Notes: a model not told the origin generated them from the letters alone. Shown: positions 21,903 to 31,630, numbered from the stretch's first letter. The stretch is DNA of 33,596 bases from an uncultured Lachnospiraceae bacterium (GCA_934364805.1 CAKRMH010000023.1:1-33596), one strand, 5' to 3'. Program-made: numbers and translations.

Positions 21903-22238
21903 CTACTTTGTTATGTTGTGAAGACCTCCAAGATGCAACAATGCACTTTCCACTTCATGATAGGAAGCTTTCCGCGCAGTTGTTCTTGCGATGACTACAA
22001 TGTCTAAACCACTATTAAACATGTCTTCATGTAGTCTATAGCTCTCTCTCACCAGACGAGTTATATGATGTCTAATAACACTGTTTCCAACTTTTTTACT
22101 AACTGATATACCTATTCTGTTTTTTTCTGTATCATTTTTCAAAACATACATGACCAGAAAACGGTTTGCATAAGACTTCCCGTTCCGGTACACATTTTGA
22201 AAATCATTATTTTTCTTCAATGATTCTGAGAATTTCAT
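21903..22238 (-). CDS. rnpA: Ribonuclease P protein component RnpA
   Basis: A 111-aa basic protein subunit of RNase P, which matures the 5' ends of tRNAs. Signatures are FQNVYRNGKSYANRFLVMYV and the RNR-like motif NRIGISVSKKVGNSVIRH then RLVRESYR. The ATG at 22238 has AAGGAG 7 nt upstream; the ATG at 22259 would include that site. It is followed by yidD and preceded by rpmH, with a hairpin between that may reduce read-through from the strongly expressed rpmH. Confidence 0.95.
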   Translation of the reverse strand: MKFSESLKKNNDFQNVYRNGKSYANRFLVMYVLKNDTEKNRIGISVSKKVGNSVIRHHITRLVRESYRLHEDMFNSGLDIVVIARTTARKASYHEVESALLHLGGLHNITK

Positions 22239-22294
22239 ATGAAATCTCCTTTTTGCCATTGCCTAATTTTTCATCAGTGGCATTTTGCGTCATA

Positions 22295-22323
22295 AAAGAA
22301 GAAAAGACCACAAAACTGTGGCC
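22295..22323 (-). terminator. Hairpin between rpmH and rnpA
   Basis: On the minus strand GGCCACA-GTTT-TGTGGTC (22323..22306) is followed by TTTTCTTCTTT. It overlaps the last base of the rpmH stop and may act as an attenuating terminator. Confidence 0.65.
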
Positions 22324-22457
22324 TAAGCTGATAATTTCTTTCTACCTTTTAATCTTCTTGCAGCCAATACTTTTCTTCCGCCTGCTGTACTCATTCTACT
22401 TCTGAATCCGTGTACTTTAGATCTCTGTCTCTTTTTTGGTTGGAATGTCATCTTCAT
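22323..22457 (-). CDS. rpmH: 50S ribosomal protein L34
   Basis: A 44-aa, very basic protein: MKMTFQPKKRQRSKVHGFRS then RMSTAGGRKVLAARR and LKGRKKLSA. This is the complete L34 sequence pattern. GAGGAGGTG lies 7 nt before the ATG. It heads the rpmH-rnpA-yidD-yidC-jag block and is driven by the promoter at 22496-22523, divergent from dnaA. Confidence 0.98.
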   Translation of the reverse strand: MKMTFQPKKRQRSKVHGFRSRMSTAGGRKVLAARRLKGRKKLSA

Positions 22458-22495
22458 TAATATCCACCTCCTCTACGTTAAAAAACATCAGTTCA

Positions 22496-22523
22496 ATTAT
22501 AACAAAAAAAGTCGTAAAGTCAA
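22496..22523 (-). promoter_or_regulatory. Promoter of the rpmH operon
   Basis: On the minus strand TTGACT (22523..22518), 16 nt, TATAAT (22501..22496), about 39 nt upstream of the rpmH start. Confidence 0.75.
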
Positions 22524-22617
22524 TAAATTTTAAAATATTTTCTCATTAAAATTAAAAAATATCTTTTTTTAAAAATACGCCATATATCGTTCTATATAAT
22601 AAGGAAGAAACTATTTG

Positions 22618-22721
22618 TTATCCAGAAAGTTATCCACATAATATCCACAATGTTGATAACTTTCTCAACTTATCCATCCCAAAATAGAGTTATCCTCAAT
22701 TTGTGGATAACTTGTGGATAA
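22618..22721. other. oriC part 1: DnaA-box cluster upstream of dnaA
   Basis: Consensus boxes TTATCCACA at 22630-22638 and, inverted, TGTGGATAA at 22702-22710 and 22713-22721. Near-consensus boxes lie at 22618 (TTATCCAGA), 22641 (ATATCCACA), 22670 (TTATCCATC) and 22690 (TTATCCTCA). The rpmH-dnaA gap (22458-22907) holds these, the two divergent promoters, and very AT-rich DNA at 22501-22620. Confidence 0.9.
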
Positions 22722-22817
22722 TATCTTGATACCCATTGGACAATATGTGAAAAAGTATTCTTAGCCTAGAAAATTTCGGGTCTATAACTTTTGTGACGTT
22801 TTCACCACCTTTAAACA

Positions 22818-22846
22818 TTGATTAAAAGCAAAAAATAGTGTACTAT
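22818..22846 (+). promoter_or_regulatory. Promoter of dnaA
   Basis: TTGATT (22818-22823), 17 nt, TACTAT (22841-22846), about 60 nt upstream of the dnaA start. The DnaA boxes just upstream allow autoregulation. Confidence 0.6.
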
Positions 22847-22907
22847 TATAGTTATCTAGGATTGTGGAAAACTATCCTGTTTTATCTTAAAGATATGGAG
22901 AAACTCA

Positions 22908-24260
22908 ATGGATCAGATAATCGAAAAGTGGAATGAGATATTAAATACCGTAAAAACGGAGCATGAGATCAGTGACGTGTCCTTTGATACATGGATGCGT
23001 CCTCTTGAAGTATTTGGAATCGTGGATAATAAACTTTATATTCTTGTACCTTCAGAGCAGATGGCTCTCAGCTACATTTCGAAGAAGTACTATCTTCCAT
23101 TAAAAGTAGCTATCGCTGAAATTACCGGAACTGAATATGAAATTGAATTTATTCTCCCGGAACAGGCGAAAAAGCTTCATACTACCAAGGCTCCAAAGGC
23201 TTCATCTGCGCCAGTTGGCAGCGATAACTCAAATCTGAATCCAAACTATACATTTGAAACTTTTGTCGTAGGTAACAACAACCGTTTTGCCCAGTCTGCC
23301 GCTCTCGCAGTAGCAGAATCCCCTGGCGAAGCATATAATCCTCTCTATATATATGGAGGTCCTGGACTCGGAAAAACCCATCTGATGCATTCCATTGGTC
23401 ATTTCATATTAGAACAGAAACCAGATACCAAGGTAATTTATGTTACTTCGGAAGAATTCACGAATGAAGTTATCGAATCCATCCGTAATGGTAACGCTTC
23501 ATCCATGACCAAATTCCGTGATAAATACCGTAAAGTTGACGTTCTTATGATCGACGATATTCAGTTTATTATCGGCAAGGAAAGTACACAGGAAGAGTTC
23601 TTCCATACTTTTAATGCACTACAGACACAGGGGAAGCAGATCATTCTGACTTCCGATAAGCCTCCAAAAGAGATGGAGACATTAGAGGAACGTATTCGTT
23701 CCCGTTTTGAATGGGGACTTATGGCAGACATTGGTGTTCCTGATTATGAAACAAGAATGGCAATCCTTCGAAAAAAAGCGGAATCGGATAACTTTAATAT
23801 CAATGATGAGATTCTGAATTATATTGCAAACAACATCAAATCCAATGTCCGTGAGCTTGAAGGGGCTTTAAATAAACTTTTAGCCTACAATAACCTGGTT
23901 CATACTGAGATCACCATGGACATTGCACAGAAAGAACTTCAGAATATCATAACTCCGGACAAGCCAAAGGAGATCACTCCGCAGCTGATCATCGAAGTTG
24001 TATCGGAACACTTCCAGATCTCTTTAGATCAGATGATCTCCAAAAACCGAAGCAGCGATATTGCAAAACCTCGACAGATTGCGATGTATCTCTGCAAGAA
24101 TATGACCGACATTCCTTTAGATACCATTGGTTCGCTGCTTGGAGGACGTGATCACTCTACGATCATCCATGGAATCAAGAAGATCAGCGAGGAATATGAG
24201 ACCAATGAGACAACGAAAAGCCTGATCGAAACCATTAAAAAGAAGATCAACCCAAACTAA
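22908..24260 (+). CDS. dnaA: Chromosomal replication initiator DnaA
   Basis: A 450-aa AAA+ initiator. Domain I is about 1-85, followed by a short linker rich in Lys, Ala and Ser; then the AAA+ core with Walker A GGPGLGKTHL (150-159) and Walker B VLMIDDIQF (212-220), and the C-terminal DNA-binding domain with DTIGSLLGGRDHSTIIHGI, the DnaA signature. It binds the boxes at 22.62-22.72 and 24.31-24.52 kb and melts the origin. GGAG lies 8 nt before the ATG. It is followed by dnaN after a 330-nt gap. Confidence 0.98.
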   Translation: MDQIIEKWNEILNTVKTEHEISDVSFDTWMRPLEVFGIVDNKLYILVPSEQMALSYISKKYYLPLKVAIAEITGTEYEIEFILPEQAKKLHTTKAPKASSAPVGSDNSNLNPNYTFETFVVGNNNRFAQSAALAVAESPGEAYNPLYIYGGPGLGKTHLMHSIGHFILEQKPDTKVIYVTSEEFTNEVIESIRNGNASSMTKFRDKYRKVDVLMIDDIQFIIGKESTQEEFFHTFNALQTQGKQIILTSDKPPKEMETLEERIRSRFEWGLMADIGVPDYETRMAILRKKAESDNFNINDEILNYIANNIKSNVRELEGALNKLLAYNNLVHTEITMDIAQKELQNIITPDKPKEITPQLIIEVVSEHFQISLDQMISKNRSSDIAKPRQIAMYLCKNMTDIPLDTIGSLLGGRDHSTIIHGIKKISEEYETNETTKSLIETIKKKINPN

Positions 24261-24312
24261 TATCCACCTATTATAATAAGAAGGGGATTGTTTTACACAT
24301 TTTTTTATAAAC

Positions 24313-24524
24313 TTATCCACGTTTATCCACAGTGGAATGTCTGTGAAAAATATGGACAACTCTCTGAATTTTTATGAGGTTCATGGATAACTTTTCGAAG
24401 CAGTTATGTTTATTCACAAATGCCCTAAAGTTATAAGCTGCATTTTCACAGACTTATAAAAGGGTTATCAAACCTCGAAAGCAGTGAATTTAAAGGCTTT
24501 CGAGTGGTTATACACTTATTCACA
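24313..24524. other. oriC part 2: DnaA boxes between dnaA and dnaN
   Basis: TTATCCACG (24313-24321), consensus TTATCCACA (24323-24331), TTATTCACA (24410-24418 and 24516-24524), TTATACACT (24508-24516) and an inverted TGGATAA near 24384. With the cluster upstream of dnaA this gives the bipartite origin of Firmicutes. The AT-rich dnaA-proximal part (about 24270-24312) is a candidate unwinding element. Confidence 0.8.
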
Positions 24525-24589
24525 CCCCCTAAGAAGAATATTATTAATATCATTTATATTTATATACAAGCCCAGGAAGGAGTTTTTCG

Positions 24590-25702
24590 ATGAAACTTAT
24601 TTGTTCAAAAGCCGATTTATTACATGGAGTAAATATTGTTTCCAAAGCAGTACCTACCAGAACAACAATGGCTATCTTAGAATGTATTCTTATAGATGCA
24701 TCTACAAATGAAATCAGACTTACCGCAAATGATATGGAACTTGGTATTGAAACCAAGATTGAAGGAGAGATTGCAGAACGTGGTGTTATCGCACTGGATG
24801 CTAAGATCTTTTCCGAAATTGTCCGCAAATTACCAGACAGTGATGTGACGATCGAGACAGACGCATCCTTTAAGACAGTAATCTCCTGTGAAAAAGCGAA
24901 ATTCAATATCGTTGGTAAATCTGGTGATGATTTTTCATACATTCCGTACATTGAGAAAAATGAAGCAATTGTAATGTCCCAGTTTACGTTAAAAGAAGTC
25001 ATCCGACAGACCATTTTCTCAATTGCAGACAATGACAACAACAAATTAATGACAGGTGAATTATTTGAGATCAAGGAAAATGAATTGAAAGTAGTTTCAC
25101 TTGATGGTCATCGTATTTCAATCCGCAATATTGAACTGAAGAATAACTATGATGCGAAGAAAGTTGTTGTTCCTGGAAAGACACTTCAGGAAATCAGTAA
25201 AATTCTTCCTGGAAATGCAGATGAAGATGTTCTAGTATATCTTGCAGATAACCATATTGTTTTTGATTTTGATAATACGACGGTTGTTTCCAGACTGATT
25301 GAAGGTGAATACTTTAAGATCGAGCAGATGCTCTCGTCTGATTATGAGACAAAGGTTAAGATGAACAAAAAAGAATTATTAGACTGTATTGACCGTGCTA
25401 CGCTTCTTGTCAAAGAAGGTGATAAAAAACCGATCATTATGAATGTCACGGATGGCAATATGGAATTAAAGATCAATTCTTTTATCGGTTCCATGAATGA
25501 AGACATTGACATTGAGAAAGAGGGAAAAGATATTATGATCGGATTTAATCCGAAATTCTTTATTGATGCACTTCGTGTTATTGATGAGGAAGAGGTTTCT
25601 CTTTACATGGTCAATCCAAAGGCTCCATGTTTCATTAAGGACGATGAAGGTAAATTTATTTATCTGATTCTTCCGGTTAACTTTAATACAGCATCCAATT
25701 AG
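24590..25702 (+). CDS. dnaN: DNA polymerase III beta subunit (sliding clamp)
   Basis: A 370-aa clamp with three repeated domains. Recognisable stretches are MKLICSKADLLHGVNIVSKA, the domain-2 start FTLKEVIRQTIFSIADND, and the C-terminus ending FIYLILPVNFNTASN, where the usual ending is a Y-L/M-x-P-V/M-R-like sequence. It encircles DNA and tethers polymerase and repair partners. GGAG lies 8 nt before the ATG. It is the first gene of a probable dnaN-yaaA-recF-gyrB-gyrA transcription unit. Confidence 0.97.
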   Translation: MKLICSKADLLHGVNIVSKAVPTRTTMAILECILIDASTNEIRLTANDMELGIETKIEGEIAERGVIALDAKIFSEIVRKLPDSDVTIETDASFKTVISCEKAKFNIVGKSGDDFSYIPYIEKNEAIVMSQFTLKEVIRQTIFSIADNDNNKLMTGELFEIKENELKVVSLDGHRISIRNIELKNNYDAKKVVVPGKTLQEISKILPGNADEDVLVYLADNHIVFDFDNTTVVSRLIEGEYFKIEQMLSSDYETKVKMNKKELLDCIDRATLLVKEGDKKPIIMNVTDGNMELKINSFIGSMNEDIDIEKEGKDIMIGFNPKFFIDALRVIDEEEVSLYMVNPKAPCFIKDDEGKFIYLILPVNFNTASN

Positions 25703-25710
25703 GAGATATT

Positions 25711-25926
25711 ATGATCACAGTAAATATTCGTGAAGAAGATGAATTTATTAAGCTTGGACAGGCCTTAAAAAAAGCCAGTCTTGTAGGTTCCGGTGTGGAA
25801 GCCAAGATGGTGATCCAGGATGGACTTGTTCAGGTCAATGGTGAAGTTGAAGTTCAGCGTGGCAAAAAACTTCATGATGGAGATGTTGTTTCTTACGATG
25901 GAGAAACAATCCAGATCGTAAAATGA
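25711..25926 (+). CDS. yaaA: S4-domain RNA-binding protein YaaA (RlbA)
   Basis: A 71-aa S4-like protein: FIKLGQALKKASLVGSGVEA, then VIQDGLVQVNGEVEVQRGKK. In Bacillus the equivalent gene between dnaN and recF is yaaA/rlbA, linked to ribosome assembly. TAGGAGA is 4 nt before the ATG, 8 nt after dnaN. Its stop overlaps the recF start (ATGA). Confidence 0.93.
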   Translation: MITVNIREEDEFIKLGQALKKASLVGSGVEAKMVIQDGLVQVNGEVEVQRGKKLHDGDVVSYDGETIQIVK

Positions 25927-27023
25927 TCATCCAGTCGATCGAGTTAAATAATTTTCGCAATTATGAAAAATTGTCGCTTTTTCTGGATCCGGGAACCAAT
26001 ATTTTTTATGGGGACAATGCACAGGGAAAGACGAATATCTTAGAAGCAGCATATCTGAGTGGAACGACCAAATCCCATAAAGGCAGCAAAGACAAAGAGC
26101 TGATCCGTTTTGGGGAGAAAGAGTCCCATATTCGTACCATCGTCCAAAAGAACGAAAAAGAATATCAGATTGATATGCATTTGAGACAAAACCGTTCCAA
26201 GGGAATTGCAGTCAATAAGATTCCAATAAAAAAAGCCAGTGAGTTGTTTGGAATTTTGAATATTGTATTTTTTTCACCGGAGGATCTGAATCTGATCAAA
26301 AACGGTCCGGCGGAAAGAAGAAGATTTCTTGATTTAGAATTGTGTCAATTGGATAAACTATATCTGGCAGATCTTTCCAGATACAACAAAATACTGAATC
26401 AGAGAAACAAGTTACTAAAGGATATTTATTTCCGGCCGGAGCTTCTTGATACGCTCCCGGTCTGGGATATGCAGCTTCTTGAGTATGGCAGGCGGATCAT
26501 AGAAAGCCGCAAAAGATTTGTGGAGGAGTTAAATGAGATCATCCATGAGATCCATTTTCGCATTTCTGGTGGAAAGGAAGATCTTTTGATCCGTTATGAG
26601 GCAAATGTGGATGATGCCGTATTTGAAGAAGAACTCGAAAGAGCCAAAAAAAGGGATTTGAAGTTATGTCAGACAACGGTTGGCCCGCACAGGGACGATA
26701 TGTTGTTTTCAATTAACGGAATAGATATTCGCAAATTCGGTTCACAGGGACAGCAGCGTACCTCTGCTCTCTCACTGAAATTATCTGAAATTGAATTTGT
26801 AAAAAAGTGTATACATGATACACCGGTACTTTTGCTGGATGATGTGTTATCGGAGTTAGACAGTAACCGGCAGAATTATCTGCTGAACAGTATTGGTGAG
26901 ATTCAGACACTGATCACCTGCACAGGATTAGATGAGTTTGTAAAAAATCGATTTCACATCAACAAGATCTTTCAGGTGATACAGGGAGAGATTTTTGAAA
27001 AAACTTCCCTGGAAGAGATTTAA
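25923..27023 (+). CDS. recF: DNA replication and repair protein RecF
   Basis: A 366-aa SMC-like ATPase that helps load RecA at gaps. Walker A is GDNAQGKTN (30-38), the ABC signature lies in GSQGQQRTSALSLKLSE (273-289), and Walker B is PVLLLDDVLSELD (301-313). Length is normal. It overlaps yaaA by 4 nt, indicating coupling, and is followed by gyrB after 34 nt. Confidence 0.97.
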   Translation: MIIQSIELNNFRNYEKLSLFLDPGTNIFYGDNAQGKTNILEAAYLSGTTKSHKGSKDKELIRFGEKESHIRTIVQKNEKEYQIDMHLRQNRSKGIAVNKIPIKKASELFGILNIVFFSPEDLNLIKNGPAERRRFLDLELCQLDKLYLADLSRYNKILNQRNKLLKDIYFRPELLDTLPVWDMQLLEYGRRIIESRKRFVEELNEIIHEIHFRISGGKEDLLIRYEANVDDAVFEEELERAKKRDLKLCQTTVGPHRDDMLFSINGIDIRKFGSQGQQRTSALSLKLSEIEFVKKCIHDTPVLLLDDVLSELDSNRQNYLLNSIGEIQTLITCTGLDEFVKNRFHINKIFQVIQGEIFEKTSLEEI

Positions 27024-27057
27024 CATTGTAGCAGCTACATGATGAGGAGGCTAATTC

Positions 27058-28992
27058 ATGAGTGAAGAATTACAGAATAATCAGGAATATGGTGCGGACC
27101 AGATCCAGATTTTGGAAGGATTAGAAGCAGTTCGAAAAAGACCTGGTATGTACATTGGAAGTACATCTGCAAGAGGTCTGCATCATCTCGTTTATGAGAT
27201 CGTTGACAATGCAGTAGATGAGGCACTTGCCGGATACTGCAAAAATATTGAGGTCACGATCGAGGAAGATAATTCCATTACGGTCTGCGATGACGGACGA
27301 GGAATTCCTGTTGGAACCAACCATAAAGCAGGAAAATCTGCACTGGAAGTTGTATTTACCGTACTTCATGCGGGTGGAAAATTTGGCGGTGGAGGATACA
27401 AAGTATCCGGTGGACTTCACGGTGTTGGAGCCTCGGTTGTAAATGCCCTGTCTACATGGCTTACCGTTGAAGTATATCATGAAGGTCAGATTTATTCGCA
27501 GAGTTATAAAAAGGGAAAAGCAGATGGTGCCGTTACCGTGATTGGAACCTGTGATCAGGAACTTCATGGAACAAAGGTTCATTTTCTCCCGGATGATACG
27601 ATTTTTGAAGAAACCGTATATGATTATGACACCTTAAAACAGAGATTGAGAGAGACTGCATTCCTGACAAAAGGACTCCGCATTGTGTTAAAAGATGTTC
27701 GCAAAGATTCTCATCATGAGCACGAATTCCATTATGCAGGAGGAATCAAGGAGTTCGTTTCCTACTTAAACCGCGGAAAAGAACCGCTTTATGAAGATGT
27801 TATTTACTGTGAAGGAACAAGGGATGGTGTTTATGTTGAGGTTGCAATGCAGCATAACGACTCCTTTAATGATTCCACATTCAGTTTTGTAAATAATATT
27901 ATTACTCCGGAAGGTGGAACGCATCTTGCGGGATTCCGTAATGCGCTGACTAAGACATTCAATGCTTATGCAAGGGCAAACAAGATCATAAAAGACAATG
28001 AAAGTGCTTTAACCGGTGATGATATCCGTGAAGGACTTACTGCGATCATCAGTATCAAGATTGAGGAGCCTCAGTTTGAGGGTCAGACCAAACAGAAACT
28101 TGGAAACAGTGAAGCAAGAGGTGCGGTAGATTCCGTTGTAAGTGAAAAACTGACCTATTTTCTGGAGCAGAATCCGGAAATCGCTAAAAATATCTGTGAA
28201 AAATCACTTCTTGCGCAGCGTGCAAGGGAAGCAGCGAGAAAAGCAAGAGATCTTACAAGAAGAAAAACAGCGCTTGAAGGCACTTCACTTCCGGGCAAAC
28301 TTGCAGACTGCTCCGACAAAGATCCGAAAAACTGCGAAATCTTCATCGTAGAGGGAGATTCCGCCGGTGGATCCGCAAAAACTGCAAGAAGCCGTGCGAC
28401 TCAGGCAATCCTGCCACTGCGTGGCAAGATCTTAAATGTTGAAAAGGCAAGACTTGACCGAATTTACAGTAATGCAGAGATCAAGGCGATGATTACTGCG
28501 TTTGGAACCGGTATTCATGAAGATTTCGATATTTCCAAACTGAGATATAACAAGATCATCATCATGACCGATGCCGACGTTGATGGTGCACATATTGCAA
28601 CTTTAATGCTGACATTCCTGTATCGTTTTATGCCGGAACTCATTAAACAGGGACATGTATACCTTGCTATGCCGCCACTTTTCAAGCTGGAAAAAAACAA
28701 AAAGGTATGGTATGCATACAGTGATGAGGAATTAAACAAGATACTGAATGAAGTCGGAAGGGATCAGAATAATAAGATCCAGCGATATAAAGGACTTGGA
28801 GAAATGGATGCGGAACAGTTATGGGAAACAACCATGAATCCGGAAACACGTATTTTGAAACGTGTCGTCATGGATGAGGAAAGCTCATCTGAAATTGATG
28901 TTACATTTACAACCCTTATGGGCGATAAAGTTGAACCAAGACGCGAATTTATTGAAGCAAATGCAAAATACGTTCAGAATCTTGATATTTAA
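27058..28992 (+). CDS. gyrB: DNA gyrase subunit B
   Basis: A 644-aa GHKL ATPase subunit. It has ATP-site residues E47 and N51 in YEIVDNAVDEA, the loop GGLHGVGASVVNAL, and the TOPRIM domain with EGDSAGGSAKTARSR, ILPLRGKILNVEKAR and TDADVDGAHI. It powers negative supercoiling with GyrA. GAGGAGG lies 7 nt before the ATG. gyrA follows 15 nt later. Confidence 0.97.
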   Translation: MSEELQNNQEYGADQIQILEGLEAVRKRPGMYIGSTSARGLHHLVYEIVDNAVDEALAGYCKNIEVTIEEDNSITVCDDGRGIPVGTNHKAGKSALEVVFTVLHAGGKFGGGGYKVSGGLHGVGASVVNALSTWLTVEVYHEGQIYSQSYKKGKADGAVTVIGTCDQELHGTKVHFLPDDTIFEETVYDYDTLKQRLRETAFLTKGLRIVLKDVRKDSHHEHEFHYAGGIKEFVSYLNRGKEPLYEDVIYCEGTRDGVYVEVAMQHNDSFNDSTFSFVNNIITPEGGTHLAGFRNALTKTFNAYARANKIIKDNESALTGDDIREGLTAIISIKIEEPQFEGQTKQKLGNSEARGAVDSVVSEKLTYFLEQNPEIAKNICEKSLLAQRAREAARKARDLTRRKTALEGTSLPGKLADCSDKDPKNCEIFIVEGDSAGGSAKTARSRATQAILPLRGKILNVEKARLDRIYSNAEIKAMITAFGTGIHEDFDISKLRYNKIIIMTDADVDGAHIATLMLTFLYRFMPELIKQGHVYLAMPPLFKLEKNKKVWYAYSDEELNKILNEVGRDQNNKIQRYKGLGEMDAEQLWETTMNPETRILKRVVMDEESSSEIDVTFTTLMGDKVEPRREFIEANAKYVQNLDI

Positions 28993-29007
28993 GGAGGATA
29001 AGTTTAA

Positions 29008-31503
29008 GTGGATGACAAAATTTTTGATCAAATACAGCATGTAGACCTCAAAAAAACCATGGAGACTTCCTATATCGACTATGCAATGAGCGTAATTGCT
29101 TCCCGTGCATTACCTGATGTAAGAGATGGTCTGAAACCGGTACAGCGCCGTGTTCTCTATTCCATGATTGAGTTGAATAACACACCGGATAAGCCACATC
29201 GTAAATGTGCACGTATTGTCGGTGATACCATGGGTAAATACCATCCTCACGGAGACAGCTCGATTTATGGAGCACTTGTCAACATGGCACAGTCCTGGTC
29301 GACAAGATATCCACTTGTAGACGGACATGGTAACTTTGGATCAGTCGATGGCGATGGTGCCGCTGCAATGCGATATACAGAGGCGAGACTCAGTAAAATC
29401 TCAATGCAGATGATCGAAGATATCAACAAAAACACCGTTGATTTTAAACCAAACTTCGATGAGACCGAGAAAGAGCCTACAGTTCTTCCATCCCGTTATC
29501 CGAACCTTCTGGTAAATGGTACGACGGGTATTGCGGTTGGTATGGCAACCAACATCCCGCCGCATAATTTAAGGGATGTGATCCATGCGGTTGTAAAACT
29601 GATCGATAACGATATTGAAGAAAAAGAAACCGACATTGATGATCTGATTTCAATCATCAAAGGACCTGATTTTCCAACCGGAGGAATGATTCTTGGTACT
29701 GCAGGAATCAACGAGGCATACCGCACCGGACGTGGAAAAATCCGTGTTCGTGCAGTGACTGACATTGAACCGATGCAGAACGGCAAGAACAGGATCGTTG
29801 TAACCGAGCTTCCATATCTGGTAAACAAAGCAAGACTGATCGAAAAGATCGCAGAGCTTGTAAAAGATAAAAAAATTGACGGAATTACGGATCTTCGAGA
29901 TGAATCTGATCGTGAAGGCATGAGAGTCTGTATCGAGTTAAGACGTGATGTCAATCCGAGTGTCGTACTGAATCTTCTGTTCAAACATACACAGATGCAG
30001 GATACATTTGGTGTTATCAACCTCGCACTTGTCAACAACGAGCCAAAGGTACTGAATCTGTATGAGCTTTTAAATTATTATCTGATTCATCAGAAAGAAG
30101 TTATCACAAGAAGAACACAGTATGATCTGAACAAAGCAGAGGAACGTGCTCATATCCTCGAAGGATTACTGATCGCACTGGACAATATCGACGAAGTGAT
30201 AAAGATTATCCGCGGAAGCCGTACCACGCCGGAAGCAAAACAGAGCTTAATGGAGCGTTTTGGACTTACAGACGCACAGGCGCAGGCTATCGTTGACATG
30301 AGACTGCGTGCACTGACAGGTCTCGAAAGAGAGAAGTTAGAGGCTGAATACGCAGATCTTATGGCAAAAATTGCGGAATTAAAGGCAATTCTTGCAGATG
30401 AGAAGAAACTTCTCGGCGTGATCCGTGAAGAAATTCTAGCAATCGCAGATAAATATGGCGATGATAGAAGAACATCCATCGGATATGATGAATTTGATAT
30501 CTCTATGGAGGATCTGATCCCTGAAACCAATACGGTTATCACAATGACGAAAGTCGGATATATCAAGAGAATGAGTATCGATAACTTTAAGAGCCAGCAC
30601 CGTGGTGGAAAAGGTATCAAGGGTATGGAAACCATAGAAGATGACTACATCGAAGAGATGATGATGACGACATCGCACCATTATCTCATGTTCTTTACCA
30701 ATACCGGACGTGTATACCGTATCAAAGCATACGAGATTCCGGAAGCAAGCAGAACATCAAGAGGTACGGCAATTATTAACCTGATCCCGTTACAGCCTGG
30801 AGAAAAGATCACTGCAATGATCCCGATCAAGGAATATGAACCGGAGAAATACCTCTTCATGGCAACCAGAAAGGGTATTGTAAAGAAAACATCTGTAACA
30901 GACTATGAAAATATCCGTAAAACCGGTCTTGCAGCAATCAATCTGCGCGAAGACGATGAGCTGATCGAAGTGAAGATCACCGATGACGATTCTGATATTT
31001 TCCTGTTCACAAAATATGGACAGTGTATCCGTTTCCATGAAAGTGATGTAAGGGCAACCGGAAGAACAACAATGGGTGTGATCGGAATGAATCTCACGGA
31101 CGATGATGAAGTCATCGCAATGCAGATCGACAGCCAGGGTGATGCGGTAATGATCGTATCGGAAAAAGGACTTGGAAAATGCACCAAGACCAGCGAGTTT
31201 ACTGCACAGAACCGTGGTGGAAAAGGTATCAAGTGCTATAAGATTACCGAAAAATCAGGCAATCTGATCGGCGTAAAAGCAGTCGGTAAAGAGGATGAAC
31301 TGATGTTAATCACGACGGAAGGTATCATTATCCGAATCCGTGTGGCAGATACAGCACTTCTTGGACGTGTAACATCCGGTGTAAAACTGATCAATCTCAG
31401 CGAAGATGTGACAGTGGCAAGTATTGCAAAAGTACGTGAGGATAAATCACTCATACCAAATGAGGATGAAACTGAGGAGACGGAAGAAGAAACCCAGGAA
31501 TAA
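29008..31503 (+). CDS. gyrA: DNA gyrase subunit A
   Basis: An 831-aa breakage-reunion subunit. The catalytic Tyr is Y123 in AAMRYTEARL. The quinolone region reads HPHGDSSIYGALVNMAQ, with Ser84 (E. coli Ser83) intact and Gly88 where E. coli has Asp87. The C-terminal beta-pinwheel carries a GyrA-box-like QHRGGKG (530-536), marking it as gyrase and not topoisomerase IV, and a second QNRGGKG at 734-740; the tail is acidic (EDETEETEEETQE). The start is GTG at 29008 with AAGGAGG 10 nt upstream. Confidence 0.97.
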   Translation: MDDKIFDQIQHVDLKKTMETSYIDYAMSVIASRALPDVRDGLKPVQRRVLYSMIELNNTPDKPHRKCARIVGDTMGKYHPHGDSSIYGALVNMAQSWSTRYPLVDGHGNFGSVDGDGAAAMRYTEARLSKISMQMIEDINKNTVDFKPNFDETEKEPTVLPSRYPNLLVNGTTGIAVGMATNIPPHNLRDVIHAVVKLIDNDIEEKETDIDDLISIIKGPDFPTGGMILGTAGINEAYRTGRGKIRVRAVTDIEPMQNGKNRIVVTELPYLVNKARLIEKIAELVKDKKIDGITDLRDESDREGMRVCIELRRDVNPSVVLNLLFKHTQMQDTFGVINLALVNNEPKVLNLYELLNYYLIHQKEVITRRTQYDLNKAEERAHILEGLLIALDNIDEVIKIIRGSRTTPEAKQSLMERFGLTDAQAQAIVDMRLRALTGLEREKLEAEYADLMAKIAELKAILADEKKLLGVIREEILAIADKYGDDRRTSIGYDEFDISMEDLIPETNTVITMTKVGYIKRMSIDNFKSQHRGGKGIKGMETIEDDYIEEMMMTTSHHYLMFFTNTGRVYRIKAYEIPEASRTSRGTAIINLIPLQPGEKITAMIPIKEYEPEKYLFMATRKGIVKKTSVTDYENIRKTGLAAINLREDDELIEVKITDDDSDIFLFTKYGQCIRFHESDVRATGRTTMGVIGMNLTDDDEVIAMQIDSQGDAVMIVSEKGLGKCTKTSEFTAQNRGGKGIKCYKITEKSGNLIGVKAVGKEDELMLITTEGIIIRIRVADTALLGRVTSGVKLINLSEDVTVASIAKVREDKSLIPNEDETEETEEETQE

Positions 31504-31524
31504 AATATTGAGTTACGAGCTTTC

Positions 31525-31560
31525 AAAAGCCGCGGTCTTTTACTTAGGCTGCGGCTTTTT
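31525..31560 (+). terminator. Terminator after gyrA
   Basis: AAAAGCCGC (31525-31533) and GCGGCTTTT (31551-31559) flank a loop and end in a T-run, 21 nt after the gyrA stop. This closes the dnaN-gyrA unit. Confidence 0.8.
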
Positions 31561-31621
31561 GTCCACAAAAATTAAAAAAACAAGAAAGTTATCACCAAAT
31601 GCACGTAAAAAGTCATGGATT

Positions 31622-31630
31622 TGTGGATAA
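31622..31630 (-). other. Isolated consensus DnaA box upstream of the fumarase genes
   Basis: TGTGGATAA, the inverse of TTATCCACA, about 50 nt upstream of the fumarase alpha start. It could be a regulatory or titrating box; chance is also possible. Confidence 0.5.
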
